The notes beneath the pieces were generated by a model. It saw only the letters and a program-made list of their open reading frames with translations, was not told the DNA's origin and did not search any database. Shown here in pieces: positions 1 through 13,870 of a DNA stretch of 64,000 nucleotides. The stretch is taken from the NCBI GenBank assembly GCA_947561395.2, contig OX387193.1, positions 10,230,001-10,294,000 of the forward strand, read 5' to 3'. Within the stretch, counting starts at the first letter, position 1, and each line of letters begins with the position of its first letter. Made by a program: the position numbers and the translations under genes. This DNA is from Buxus sempervirens (taxonomy: Eukaryota; Streptophyta; Magnoliopsida; Buxales; Buxaceae).

Positions 1-774
1 CTTATTGGCTGGTATTGCTACAATATAACTTGGATATCTTCATGTTTGCTTAAATTAAAGAAATTGCATTTTTTATTTTTTACTTTTACTTTTTGCAATA
101 ATAGGGATGCAATATTTATTGCATACTAGGGGTGCAAGCATACATATGCTTATTGCCAAACATGGATGCAGCAGCAGATATCTCAATATGAAGAAATGTT
201 GGCTTTTGATGTAATGTACGTAAGTGATGTTGTGAAATATAATAAAGTATCACCATTGGAGAGATTTTTTTAAACTTTTGACTTCAATTAATTCATGGAA
301 CTGCAGCATTCTTTATCTCTCTCCTTCTCATCTCGATCCAACATTGATACCTTGCTGACTTTCACCACTAACTTAGGATGACCAATCAAATGCTATTGAC
401 TAATTTCTAAATTTTAAATTTTTTTCTGACAGCTAGTTGGAAAGCTTAAATTTTCTACAAGGAAAACAAAATCTTTTCAATTTGTTATAAAATGAAAGTA
501 TACATGAAATCTTGGCTTTTTTGTATTGACATTTTGAATATGAGCGATCCTGGAGATTTTAACATGAGCATTTCCTTGACTCATATGTCTGAAACCTCAT
601 AACAACTGTCTATTTTTTAATCACTTCCCTGGTGGATTGAAAATTTTCAACAATGTTGTTAAAGTTATGTTAAGACTTAGCAAAGAAACAAGAATCAAGA
701 AAACTCAGAAAAAAAGAAAAAAAAACCTAACACTGTTACAAAAGGAACTAAAATGATAATAAGTGAGGCACCCA
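1..774. other. No gene recognised (AT-rich, upstream of LINE)
   Basis: No coding exon is recognisable here. I looked for the exon that should precede the O-fucosyltransferase exon at 3738, which would end in the conserved Ala-Leu-His-Leu context, and did not find it. The stretch is probably intron of that gene or upstream retroelement debris. Confidence 0.4.
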
Positions 775-1697
775 GGAAAAAAAACACAAGGCATATGATG
801 AACTACTTAATAAGCTGGTTATTCAAAAGGGTGAGAAATTCATCTGTGAAGTTGCAAGACTAAGAGAGAAGAAGACAAGAGATCTAGATCAAGTTAGATC
901 CATGAAGAATGAGGTTTGAGAATTCTAGTAAATGAAGATATTAATAAATGGTAAAAGTACAAGAGTTCCGTTTCAGTTGAAGATGCTAAAATTGGAGATT
1001 CAAGATAATGCTATTATGTTCAAAAGTTTAGGTTTCATGAATTATAGGGAACATTAGACAAGACGCAAATAGGGAAAGTTTTAGAACAAGATAGTATTCG
1101 TGTGAAATGTTGAAATGCGTGTGAAAGACTATTGTTTGTGGTTGGCTAAATTTTCTGATAAAATTTTCTGTACTAGAAAGCTACCAGATTCTTGGAAGAG
1201 CATATGGTAGTACCTATATATACGAAAAGAAGTGACAATCAAAGTCATAACAATTATCATGAAATAAGTTTATGAATCAAATTGTGAAATAATGGGAAAG
1301 AATGACAGAGTGGCATTTAAGGAGAATGGACCAAGTGTTAGAAAACTAGTTGACTTTATACCAGCAGAAGGAGTTAAAGAAGAGGCCTTTACATGTTTTT
1401 TATTGATCTAGAGAAATAATGCAATAGAGTACTTAAAGAGTTAACTTGGTGGGCCTTGGTAGAAAAAGTGTACCACTTGGTTTCATTGAGGTCACTAAAG
1501 ACATGAATAAAGTGAGCATTAACTAGGGTGAGAAGTGAGAACAATGGCAGTGAAAAAAATGAGTTCCAAGTAATGATAGTTTTATGTCAGGGTCAGTTGT
1601 GAAATCCTATCTTTTTGCTTTAATTGTGGGTGATCTAAGCTGTGTTGTATATTCTTTGCAAACGATATTGTTTCGGTGGACTAATTTAGAGAGGGAT

Positions 1698-2188
1698 TGA
1701 TGCAGGAGATTTAGAAGCTACCAAATAAAGCTAAAAGCTGTGACAATTGAAATTCTGTTTCCTATTTTAGTAGTTTCCTATTCCAATATTTTCCTATTTC
1801 AATATCAGGAAAGATTTTTTATTTCCTGTTTCAGCATTTCTATTTCGACAGTTTCCTATTTCAGTATTAGGACAGTTACTATTTCGGCATTAAGAGATTT
1901 GTTATAGTTTCCTTATTTTAACTTTAGAAAGTTTCTAATACCAATTTAAGGAGACTTTTGAAACCTCTATAAAAGGGGGGACAGTTTCATAATGTAAGTG
2001 ACAGAGAATTATGTAGCAAATCACTTGTTCACAGGAGAGATTCCTTAGTTTTTGCTCAAGGTGAGATGCCAAGAGCTTGTGGGGTGAGACTCCTTCCCTT
2101 GGTTTTTTTTTCTTTTAAGTATTCTGTTCTACAATTCCTGGGCATATTAGCTTCAGAATTTAATACAAATAATTCTTAAGCTACAACA
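1698..2188 (+). mobile_element. Solo LTR with 5-bp TSD inside the RTE LINE
   Basis: A 491-bp unit starts TGATGCAGG and ends CTACAACA, with TG...CA termini. It is flanked by GGGAT on both sides (1693-1697 and 2189-2193). Removing it restores the LINE reading frame from ...DIVSVD to ...ELWRN. A promoter-like CTATAAAAGG lies near 1969. There is no primer-binding site, gag-pol or second LTR, so it is a solo LTR left by LTR-LTR recombination. Its superfamily is unresolved. Confidence 0.88.
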
Positions 2189-2367
2189 GGGATTAATGAA
2201 AAATTGGAGTTATGGAGGAATACCTTGGATCAAAAGGTTTTGTTTTAAATAAGTTAAGATTTGATTATGTGGAATGTAACTTTTGTGCACATAATAGTGG
2301 TGATGAATCAGTGGTAAATTTCATGAGGAGGATATTGAGTTAGCATCTTCTTGGTTAAGTGTTAGGA

Positions 2368-2595
2368 GTTTCATGGCTTGTCCGCAGCATATATTGCTAC
2401 TTACTGGAAGGCTCTTGTTATTGAGTAAGGTTGGGTGTATAGAATATGATTACTGCTTGGGGATTGATAGTGGGGTTATAGCAGTGGTTTTGTTTTTTAT
2501 ATCTTTTTCAGGTCCATTTTCTCATGGATTGCATGTATCTTTTATCCTTCTCCTTGATTTTTAATGGAAGCCTTTATTAACTAAAAAAAAAATTG
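2368..2595 (+). mobile_element. Short oligo-A retroposon inside the RTE LINE
   Basis: A segment ending in an A-tract (2583-2592) is flanked by GTGTTAGGA (2359-2367) and GTGTTAAGA (2596-2604), an 8/9 match. LINE-like coding resumes just beyond it. It is probably a 5'-truncated LINE tail. A 62-aa open frame within it matches nothing I recognise. Confidence 0.5.
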
Positions 2596-2698
2596 GTGTT
2601 AAGAATTGAAAATCAAGAGATATCTCCAAAGCAATTAATTTTGCTGTCTTAGATCAATTATCCATAGAGAGGGAGATATTGATAAAAGATGTTGCATA

Positions 2699-2943
2699 TC
2701 TATACTATTATTAAAGCCAACCTTGGAGAATATTCTCTAGGGATTCTGGCCGGCCTTTTTATCGGTCGCAAATTATCCCTTCAAAATCCCTAAAAGTCTT
2801 CTCGATCCAATCGATAACTACATTCCTGTTTTCCTATCTTATCATGTAATTACCCAGTGCCTATGCCTTAAGAAACTAAAACCACCTAAAGAGATCAAAT
2901 GTGAACTACCTTCTACGTGCAGTAGTGCATGTTGCTCCTCTAG
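2699..2943 (+). mobile_element. Small non-autonomous Helitron inside the RTE LINE
   Basis: It starts TCTATACTATTATTAAAGCC after an A and ends CTCCTCTAG before a T, the canonical Helitron A/T insertion site. A 7-bp stem (ACGTGCA paired with TGCATGT, one G-T wobble, loop GTAG) lies about ten bases before the CTAG end. Deleting the 245 bp rejoins the LINE codons as DVAYVIKAKWLK, so the empty site can be read directly. Confidence 0.85.
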
Positions 2944-3007
2944 TGTAATTAAAGCCAAGTGGCTTAAGTGCCTCCTCTAGTGTAATTAAAGCCAAGTGGC
3001 TTAAGTG
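2935..3007. repeat. 37-bp tandem duplication across the Helitron 3' junction
   Basis: Two copies (2935-2971 and 2972-3007) each contain the last nine bases of the Helitron plus adjoining LINE sequence. The duplication therefore happened after the Helitron inserted. Confidence 0.9.
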
Positions 3008-3737
3008 ACAAGACAGTTCTAGGGTGTAATTTGATTGTTAATGTTCCACTCAAACTAAAAGAAGAATTTTACACATCAGTCGTTAAACCTTTTATATATG
3101 GTTAAGAGTGTTGAGAAACAAAGAAGCAACATATGCATAGGATTAGCATTGTTGCAGTGGCATTGTTGAGATGTGGATTTTGATATGAATGTGTAGGAAG
3201 ACTAGTAAAGGTGAGGTAAAGAGTGTATGAATATGAGAATATCTAGGTTAATATGGTTTAGCAATTTAAATAAAAGACGTAAGGAGGCAGCTGTGAGAAA
3301 ATCTGGGGACATTTTGTTAAATAATCTAAGCTGGTGAAAGGAAGACCAAGAAGAAGCTAGCTGGAGTCGGTCAGTGCGGAAGGATTGGACATTCACTATT
3401 TGACGGATATGATTTTTGACAAATTGGGTTTGAGGAGCAGGATTCATGTTCCAACCCCAACTAGTTCGGATAGCATTCTGTTGTTGCCATTGTTGTTGTG
3501 CTTCTCTTCCACTTCTGTGCAAATTTATGCTTGCTTTATCTTACATGTTTCCCTTGTGGACTCGTCTTTTTATAGAGAAGATTGCTGTAAAGATGTTGAT
3601 TATTCTTGTTGTAAATGATTGGCTTGAGTTCGGAAGCTTCCAAATGAACAGTGATATTAAATTTCTGTTTCTAATTCTTTGTTATATTCTTTCTTTCTTA
3701 ATTATTGTTCTGAAACTGATATCTTCAAAACTGACAG

Positions 3738-6700
3738 GTTTGAACCTGATATGCTGGCATTTAGTGGATGTTACTATGGTGGAGGTGACAAAGAGAGAAA
3801 TGAATTAGCTGAAATTAGGAAGCGCTGGGTGACACTACCTGTGAGATTTCTACCCTTTATATATGATCATCTAGATTTATTTTTATTCCGCTCCAGCTTT
3901 GGTCACATTCATATCCTAAAAGAACACAAGTTGACATGGTGGTAAAAAATTTTCATACCCAATATGCTAGAGACTTATATGGACTTGGTTGTTTGCATGA
4001 ACCACACAAAAATTCATGGGGAAAGTGGTGCCTCTAGAAAGGAAATTCTGTCTTGTTCTTTGATATAAGGGGAGGCTCAAACCTAATGGCTATCAGATTT
4101 ATCAATAATCACAAGCATTTCATCACCAAATAAAATAACCAAATGATGCTAACACTTGTACCATCTAGATAATAGTTGTCTTCTATTATGAAAATAAAAG
4201 CAACTGTATTGGCTATTTGGATGCGTCTAAAATTTTCAAATTCATATTATTTTGTGTTTATCATATCCATTTATGGTTTCATGTTTGATTGTTCCCATCC
4301 CCATCTGTCTATAACATTCTTCATAAATCCCTTTTTTTTTCATTTTTTTTGTGGGCTGAGCTGGGCACATTGACCCAGCCAGGCAGAAACCCGACCTTAA
4401 GGTTGCCTAGAGTGGCTTGAACTCAGGTCTCGAGGATGACACCCTGAGACTTTAACAGCTAGAGCAGAGGGCACCTTCAACATTCTTCATAAAATCAAAA
4501 CTGTTAGAATCTTTATTATATTACTTTACATGCCTTGAGCCCTCAAATTAAAATCTATCTGTTGGGGTTCTTATTGAATCTCACAACTTGCACATGTGTC
4601 GGATTATGAAACTCCTACCTGTACATATGCAACTTAGCTCTCCAACTGAAAGAGAACCCTTTGGACATGCCATGTTGATGGTAATGCAATCTTGGTACCA
4701 AGTCTAACAGAGTTTTTCTCCTGTAATATTACAGAAGCTATCAAGTTTTAAATATTTTACTTTTTGCTCAAGAGATTTAGGAGAGTGCTTTTTTCTCATG
4801 TGACCAATGTTTTTAATTTTAAAACATATTAAGGTGGTTTTTGATTGGTTCTCCAAAAATATTCCAAGTGTAAAAATCATATCTCATCAGGTTTCTATGT
4901 TTGGATTGTTTGTCTGACAACCCAGCTATTGTGAGAGGATACATTTTATTTATTATTTTCATGGTATATCTTAATGCACTGATTAATATATCTTACTACA
5001 TTATATTTTGTAGATGTTTTGTGTCATATCAAGTAATTCAAAAATGCATTTGTACTTATTGTTACTAATTTACAGGATTTGGGTCCTGATGGAGGACGAA
5101 AGCGAGGGAAATGCCCACTCACTCCTCAGGAAGTGGGTCTGATGCTCAGGGCACTTGGTTTTGGAAATGACTCATATCTCTATGTTGCATCTGGGGAAGT
5201 ATATGGTGGTGAAGAGACTCTGAAGCCACTCAAAGAGCTTTTTCCTAACTTCTACACCAAGGAGATGCTTGCTAACGATGAGTTGAAGCCCTTACTTCCA
5301 TTCTCTTCCCGTCTTGCTGCCATCGACTACATTGTCTGTGAGGAAAGCGATGTGTTTGTTACTAATAACAATGGTAATATGGCCAAGATCCTTGCAGGTC
5401 GAAGGTGTGGATTCACAACTCAATTAATATTTGTTTATATCATTTTGTTCCATTTTATGCATCTGTGGAGTTGGAAAAGTTTGTCTTCAAAAGAAGAACA
5501 CAAATAAATTTTATTCAAATATCTCGCACATCAAGCCTCCCAGTTCTGGGTTCTTCTCATTATTCATTAAGCTGAAAAAGCATGAGATCAATGGAAAGCA
5601 TACAAAACAGACTCCCAAGGGAGGCATGGTTATAGGAAGAAATTCAGTTAATAGATGATAATTGGAAAGGTACTTTATCTTCCATAAAATAATCAATATG
5701 CCAATATGGTAGCTAGTTGATGTCAATATATATTCATGGTTTTTTTTTGGATATATGGTAGATATGCTTTCATGACTTTATTTTTTGGATAAGTAATGAT
5801 ATTGCATTAGATATCAAAGAGTAAGAAAACTGCAAGAAACCCACGAGAAATGGGCAAGAGAAATTAAGAGAGGAAAAGACATGGAGATCGAAGAATTACA
5901 AAGCCACCCTTTAACTGTTTACAATTTTAACCCATACATACATTAATACATACTTATATACATACATAAAAACTGAAAAACATGTTATTGGAAAATTAAA
6001 AAGTACCTTTTTTTTGGGTGAAAAATAATGACTCCTATCTATGATGTCTCTCTATCACATGATTTTATCAAGGGATAAAAACTGAAAAACATGTTATTGG
6101 GAACTTTCAGTTCAACGTCTTGTTGATTCTTAGAAAACTATGTTGAATACACACAGATGCATTGAATAGGTGCATCAACATGCATTTTGAGATAAATGAA
6201 TGAGATTTTTGTCCAAAAAAAAAAAAAAAAAAAGAAAAAGAAAAAAAAAAGTGAAGTAGATTAGGATTGTCTGTATTGGCTTATTTCTAAGATACTGGAA
6301 ATATTTTGGACAAAATATCACCAATATAATATAAAATTTGGAATTCCCCTGGAGATCGTTTTCACTCAGGTGGATAGCAAAAGTTTAACGAAACTTCAAA
6401 ATTTAAAACCCTAATCATGAGTGCCCATGAAGTGCGGTTTTTATATAGTAACTCTTCTATTCTTTCCAGTTAGTAATGACCGTGGCTCCTTTAGTAATTT
6501 ATGGGAATTGACTGCTTACAAGAGTGGAAGCATGGGCATTTCAGTTGACTATATTTGTATACTGATTTTAACATTTAACCTTTCTAAGGCTTTATCTTTT
6601 CATCACCAGTATACTCTTATCTGCATGCATATCCATTTATTCTTCACAATTCTCTCTGTTTGTCATGAATATAGGAGGTACATGGGGCACAAGAGGACCA

Positions 6701-6981
6701 TCAAACCAAATGCAAAAAAGCTTAGTGCTCTATTCATGGCACGGAAGCAGATGGATTGGGAATCATTTTCTTGGAAGGTGAAATCGTGCCAGAGAGGTTA
6801 CATGGGAGAGCCAGAAGAGATGAGACCAGGGCGAGGTGAGTTCCATGAATTTCCATATTCTTGTATTTGCCAAAAACCATCCAGAGATGTCGGTGATGAT
6901 GATGGTGATGAGAACAACAAAAATGACAATGGAGAAGAACCACTGGCACTGTTTGTTGGCTCAAATGAGAAGGTTGGTTAA
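3738..6981 (+). CDS. O-fucosyltransferase family protein, C-terminal three exons (5' end outside window)
   Basis: This is the C-terminal part of a plant GDP-fucose O-fucosyltransferase-like protein, a Golgi type II membrane enzyme family. Exons are 3738-3840, 5076-5404 and 6675-6981, all with GT-AG boundaries and matching phases; the last ends at a TAA. The first exon encodes the conserved FEPDMLAFSGC segment. The second encodes GKCPLTPQEVG, YVASGEVYGG and DYIVCEESDVFVTNNNGNMA. The third begins RYMGHKRTIKPNA and contains PGRGEFHEFPYSC, then an acidic, Asn-rich tail. About 245 codons are present, against roughly 500-600 residues in the full family. The N-terminal anchor and the first half of the catalytic domain must lie left of the window, because no upstream exon was found between 1 and 3737. 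The specific acceptor protein cannot be told from sequence. Confidence 0.9.
4328..4478 (-). mobile_element. tRNA-derived SINE in an O-fucosyltransferase intron
   Basis: On the minus strand the element begins GAAGGTGCCCTCTGC, carries a B-box-like GTTCAAGCC in the context GAGTTCAAGCCAC, and ends in an A-rich tail (T-runs 4330-4350 on the plus strand). It is flanked by perfect 15-bp repeats, AACATTCTTCATAAA, at 4313-4327 and 4479-4493. The A box is only weakly recognisable. It sits in the intron between the exons ending at 3840 and starting at 5076. Confidence 0.8.
5783..5940 (-). mobile_element. Possible L1-type 3' tail remnant
   Basis: Read on the minus strand, the segment ends ...GCAATATCATTACTTATCC followed by an A-tract, a common ending of plant L1 retroposons. 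No TSD was found. It lies in the second in-window intron of the O-fucosyltransferase gene. Confidence 0.35.
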
Positions 6982-7692
6982 AAGGGGTGAAAGAAAAAGG
7001 TCACCAATGTGATTAAGAATGGTACAGAAAGAGAAATATTTATTAACTTTAAAGCTAGTAACTTGAGGAAGAAACATAAGAGGGCACGGAATATTTCCAG
7101 CCAATGCTGGCTTGGAAAATTAACCTTACTACTACTTTCTGTACCTTGACAAATGGGTAAAGACAATGTGAGGCGTGGTATTCTACAACATGGACCAAAG
7201 AAAGTTGCAGAGTTGAACTCCAATTTTGTATCTTACAGTTTTGATTAGGTTACTTGTTGAGGATGGAATGAGTTGGATCTGTGCAAAAATGGGAAGATGG
7301 TAAGTTAGGCAATCTTCATCCATATCTTGTCAGATGAGAGCTGGGCTCAGTCAATCATCCATATGTTGCTGGCTCAGTTGGAGGCTTGTGGCAGCCCTAA
7401 GGGAGGCTAGCAACTGCTTCTGTTGTAAACATTTTTGTTGTGTTGGTATTTTGAATTATTAGATTATTGTATGTTTCAGTCATTTATTTCAATATTATTT
7501 GTAACATGCTGCCAGAAAACCATAGCAATCATGGAAAATGAAATTAACTATAGTTCTTAACTCCATGAACAGTGTAACATTATATAGCTACTCATAGCAC
7601 GTGTTTGGAAGCGGGTCTGTGGGATCCTGTCTGTTGAGTGACTTTATCCCCTGCCTAGGTATTAATTGACAGAAATTCGGTTGGAGCTTGGC
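6982..7692. other. 3' UTR and intergenic stretch downstream of the O-fucosyltransferase
   Basis: No further coding is evident. The first few hundred bases are presumably 3' UTR. No single polyadenylation site stands out. Confidence 0.4.
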
Positions 7693-8121
7693 TAGGGGTG
7701 CTTATTGGGCCGGGCCGGCACGGGCACGGTACGGCCCAGCACGCGTTAAGTGCATCCATGTTGCGTGTTGGCCCGGCCGTTTTTTACCCCAAAAAAGTGC
7801 TAAAAGTAAAAAATTTTTTTAACACTTTTACCCGACCTCTTCTTATATCTTCTCTTTTCTTTGGATTTTCTTAGGGTCTTGTTTAAAGATTTGGCCAATG
7901 GCCGGTAGGCTCGACAGAGTGCTCACATTGGGGGGGGGGGGGGGGGGGGGGGGCGGTGGTCCCTAGGCCGACATTGGCAAATCTTTTAACTAGGCCGACA
8001 TTGGCAAATCTTTTAACTAGAGTCATGTTTAGTGATTTTCCTAATGGCTGACAGAGTCACAGTACTCTTTGAGTCCAATTGTTAGCAAATCATTGAATAA
8101 GCCTCTTCACGTCTATATAGA

Positions 8122-8199
8122 AGTTGCAAAAGTGTTACTTGCATCGATTACTGTTTGGACAGCCAAGCAGTAATTGAAGCAAGTAATACTTTTGCAACT
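8122..8199. repeat. Near-perfect hairpin inside the hAT element
   Basis: Arms 8122-8153 and 8168-8199 match at 29 of 32 positions. The 14-nt spacer can also pair (TTGG with CCAA), extending the stem to about 37 bp with a 4-nt loop. It could be a tiny nested foldback or a small-RNA precursor. Confidence 0.75.
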
Positions 8200-8262
8200 C
8201 CTCATCTTGGCGCATGGTTCAAGAGGTAAGTAACTTTTTTTTACTATTTTTTTTCTATTTTA

Positions 8263-8266
<4 letters not shown>

Positions 8267-8326
<60 letters not shown>
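8267..8326. repeat. (TA)n microsatellite
   Basis: About 60 bp of alternating TA followed by a T-run, within the hAT element. Confidence 0.95.
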
Positions 8327-8342
<16 letters not shown>

Positions 8343-8859
8343 GTAGAAAACTATCCTGGGCCTGCGGCCTCAACACGGCACGGTATGACCAGCCCTAGCT
8401 GTGCCACGAGTTGGCCCGTGCCTGGGTTTTCCTTGACAGGCTAGGCATGGCACGACCCGTCAAGGAAGCGGGCCGTGCCTGTGCCAGGCTGGCCTGTTTA
8501 GCAATCCTAAGCTTAGCTCAATGAGATTCCTTTTCAGGTGGGTTGAAGGACCGGTCTTTAACTTGAAACTTCTCTTGCATTTCTATTTTACTTTCCAGAA
8601 AAATCTATGGATTGGGCCATACTGATGGGTTAGGTCTTGAGCACAGAAGCTGCACCCATTTGGATTCAATCCATAGAGCATTATCAACAGATTCCTTATC
8701 TTACTCCCTATCTTTAAAATAAGGATGAAAAAAAGGGAATAAGGCAAAATTTGATTTGCAACAGCTTCTCAGTCCTTATATTATTCTCTAAATATTTAGA
8801 GATTGCTACAGTGCTTTCTCAAGAGATTGTTACAGTGCTTCCTCGAATTTGAGGAACCA

Positions 8860-9673
8860 CTTTTTTTTTTTGGTGGAAAGCCTGAACTAGGCTATTTCAT
8901 TAAAAAAGAAGGTAGTACATGATATATAACAACCCACACTATGGAGTACCATACCAAACAAAAAACAGCCGTGAAACCCAGGGTTACAAAACCAAAGATA
9001 AAACCACCAACAGTAATAGAAGGTTGAGCACTAAACACAAATAGATTCAGGCAGTCGGCCAATGCCGAAAGTCCTGATGGAAAACCATCAAGAACGCCTG
9101 AGGGAGGGTCCGCTAACTGGCGGATTTGAGGAGTCCACAAAGGGGACGGAGTCGCTAACTGAGTTGCGACAAAATAGGGAAGGATCGGATCACCGATCCT
9201 AACCGAATAGAGGCACAAAGCCCACCCTACTGTTAGGGAAGCATCTTGGTATCGAACTCCAAGCTTCACCTAGACAGACAAAATACGGCTGACGGCCTTG
9301 ATCGGAGACGAAAGCCTCCCAAACCTAACAACAACTTTAACAAAAAACTAGAACAGAACAAGTGAACATTAAGAACCCACAAGCTAAAACTATAGACAGG
9401 GATGAAGTGCTGATGTAGAGAATGAGCAAACGATCGGCAAAAACGGTTGGTCCATCCATGACAAGACTGTCGCCGACCGGCGTTGGCCTCATCTTCATCC
9501 TCTTCAGCCGCGAGCTCCATCGAACGCTGCTCTAGTTGCCGCTGACCTCGTACCTCTAGAAAACTAACTGCCACAGGGAAGGGAAGGAGAAGGAAAACCA
9601 GATGCGTCACCCTTGATTTAGTGGACAGATTGCCTTTGTTAGAGAAATCACCCTGTTTTCGTTCTTGTTCGCA
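8860..9673 (-). mobile_element. Non-autonomous LINE-like retroposon with 14-bp TSD
   Basis: Perfect 14-bp repeats AATTTGAGGAACCA lie at 8846-8859 and 9674-9687. The minus-strand element ends in an oligo-A tract (T11 at 8861-8871). Two unrelated open frames on the minus strand (9688-9266 and 9269-8892) have no recognisable domain. The 3' part ends just before the tail, as plant L1 3' regions do. No RT is present, so this is an internally deleted LINE, a non-autonomous family, or a processed transcript. Confidence 0.75.
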
Positions 9674-9687
9674 AATTTGAGGAACCA

Positions 9688-10135
9688 TTGTAGCTTCATT
9701 AAACTTAAACCATTTTAATTTTATGTTAAATCGGTATGTTTTATGTCAAATCATTATAATAAAAAATGCTTAAAAGTAATGATGTTTTAAGAAACAAATA
9801 ATATTTTAATATTTTCACCCTTTCTTTTAGGGAATCTGATGTAGGTTGAAGGATCAAAAAATACAAAAGTTACAAACTTCCTTCAATTTAAGGAAAATTT
9901 TTAGGAATCCGCTGCTAATGCTCTTAATATGCCTTTGATGGTTAATGAGCCATCTTAACACAAAAAACCCTTGAGAGAAAAAAATCATGCGTGCGAACCT
10001 GATGATGACCACAAAATTTAATGGAATAGTGCGCACCTAGAAGGGCTTGTTAATTCATTTCTCAATCGAAGCAGCAAGCTTGAATTACATTATTCTTTTT
10101 CCACATTTATTTAACTTGAAATAATGTGCACGTTA
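9688..10135. other. Intergenic and 3' UTR of malate dehydrogenase
   Basis: AT-rich. The part nearest 10135 is presumably the MDH 3' UTR on the minus strand. No other feature was seen. Confidence 0.4.
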
Positions 10136-13711
<3,576 letters not shown>

Positions 13712-13870
13712 TTTTGCAGAGGTGAGAAGATAAAGATGAGACTCCAATGATCGAGAGAGAGAGAGAGAGAGAAGGATTTTTCAAGATTTATAGAGAGCGT
13801 GACGAAATCCAAGGATTTCGATAAGGTTGAGCGTAGCAGCCTTGACAGTTACAACCGAAGAAAGCGCGCC
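13712..13870 (-). promoter_or_regulatory. MDH 5' UTR and core promoter region
   Basis: It contains a GA/CT microsatellite (13753-13772), common in plant leaders. The exact start site and a TATA box are not clear. Confidence 0.45.

Larger units (their letters stand above)
775..3515 (+). mobile_element. Degenerate RTE-clade LINE, interrupted by three later insertions
   Basis: Conceptual translation, allowing frameshifts and stops, follows the plant RTE-type reverse transcriptase in order. An N-terminal segment with LREKKTRDLDQV is near 860-900. An RT palm region with DNQSHNNYHEISL is near 1235. FIDLEK is near 1400 and a decayed FADD box reading FANDIVSVD is near 1655-1680. ELWRNTLDQK is near 2210-2240, IHREGDID near 2660-2685, VIKAKWLK near 2946-2969, VPLKLKEEFY near 3043-3072, KKQHMHRIS near 3121-3150, and KGRPRRS then RSRIHV near 3340-3450. 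It ends in a TTG-rich tail near 3477-3515, as plant RTE elements do. Many stops show it is dead. Clade assignment rests on remembered family resemblance. It lies in or just upstream of the intron preceding the O-fucosyltransferase exon at 3738. Confidence 0.85.
7693..8509. mobile_element. Non-autonomous hAT-type transposon with 8-bp TSD
   Basis: The left end reads TAGGGGTGCTTATTGGGCC. The reverse complement of the right end reads TAGGATTGCTAAACAGGCC, an imperfect TIR. The flanks AGCTTGGC (7685-7692) and AGCTTAGC (8510-8517) are an 8-bp TSD with one mismatch, typical of hAT. Sub-terminal regions are rich in GGCCGG and GGCACGG motifs. The interior carries a run of 24 G (7930-7953), a 27-bp tandem duplication (7964-7990 and 7991-8017), a hairpin and a (TA)n tract. 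No transposase is present. Confidence 0.8.

Noticed and set aside
8892..9688. Minus-strand frames of 125 and 140 aa as host proteins
   Set aside because: Both lie within a retroposon bounded by a 14-bp TSD and A-tail.
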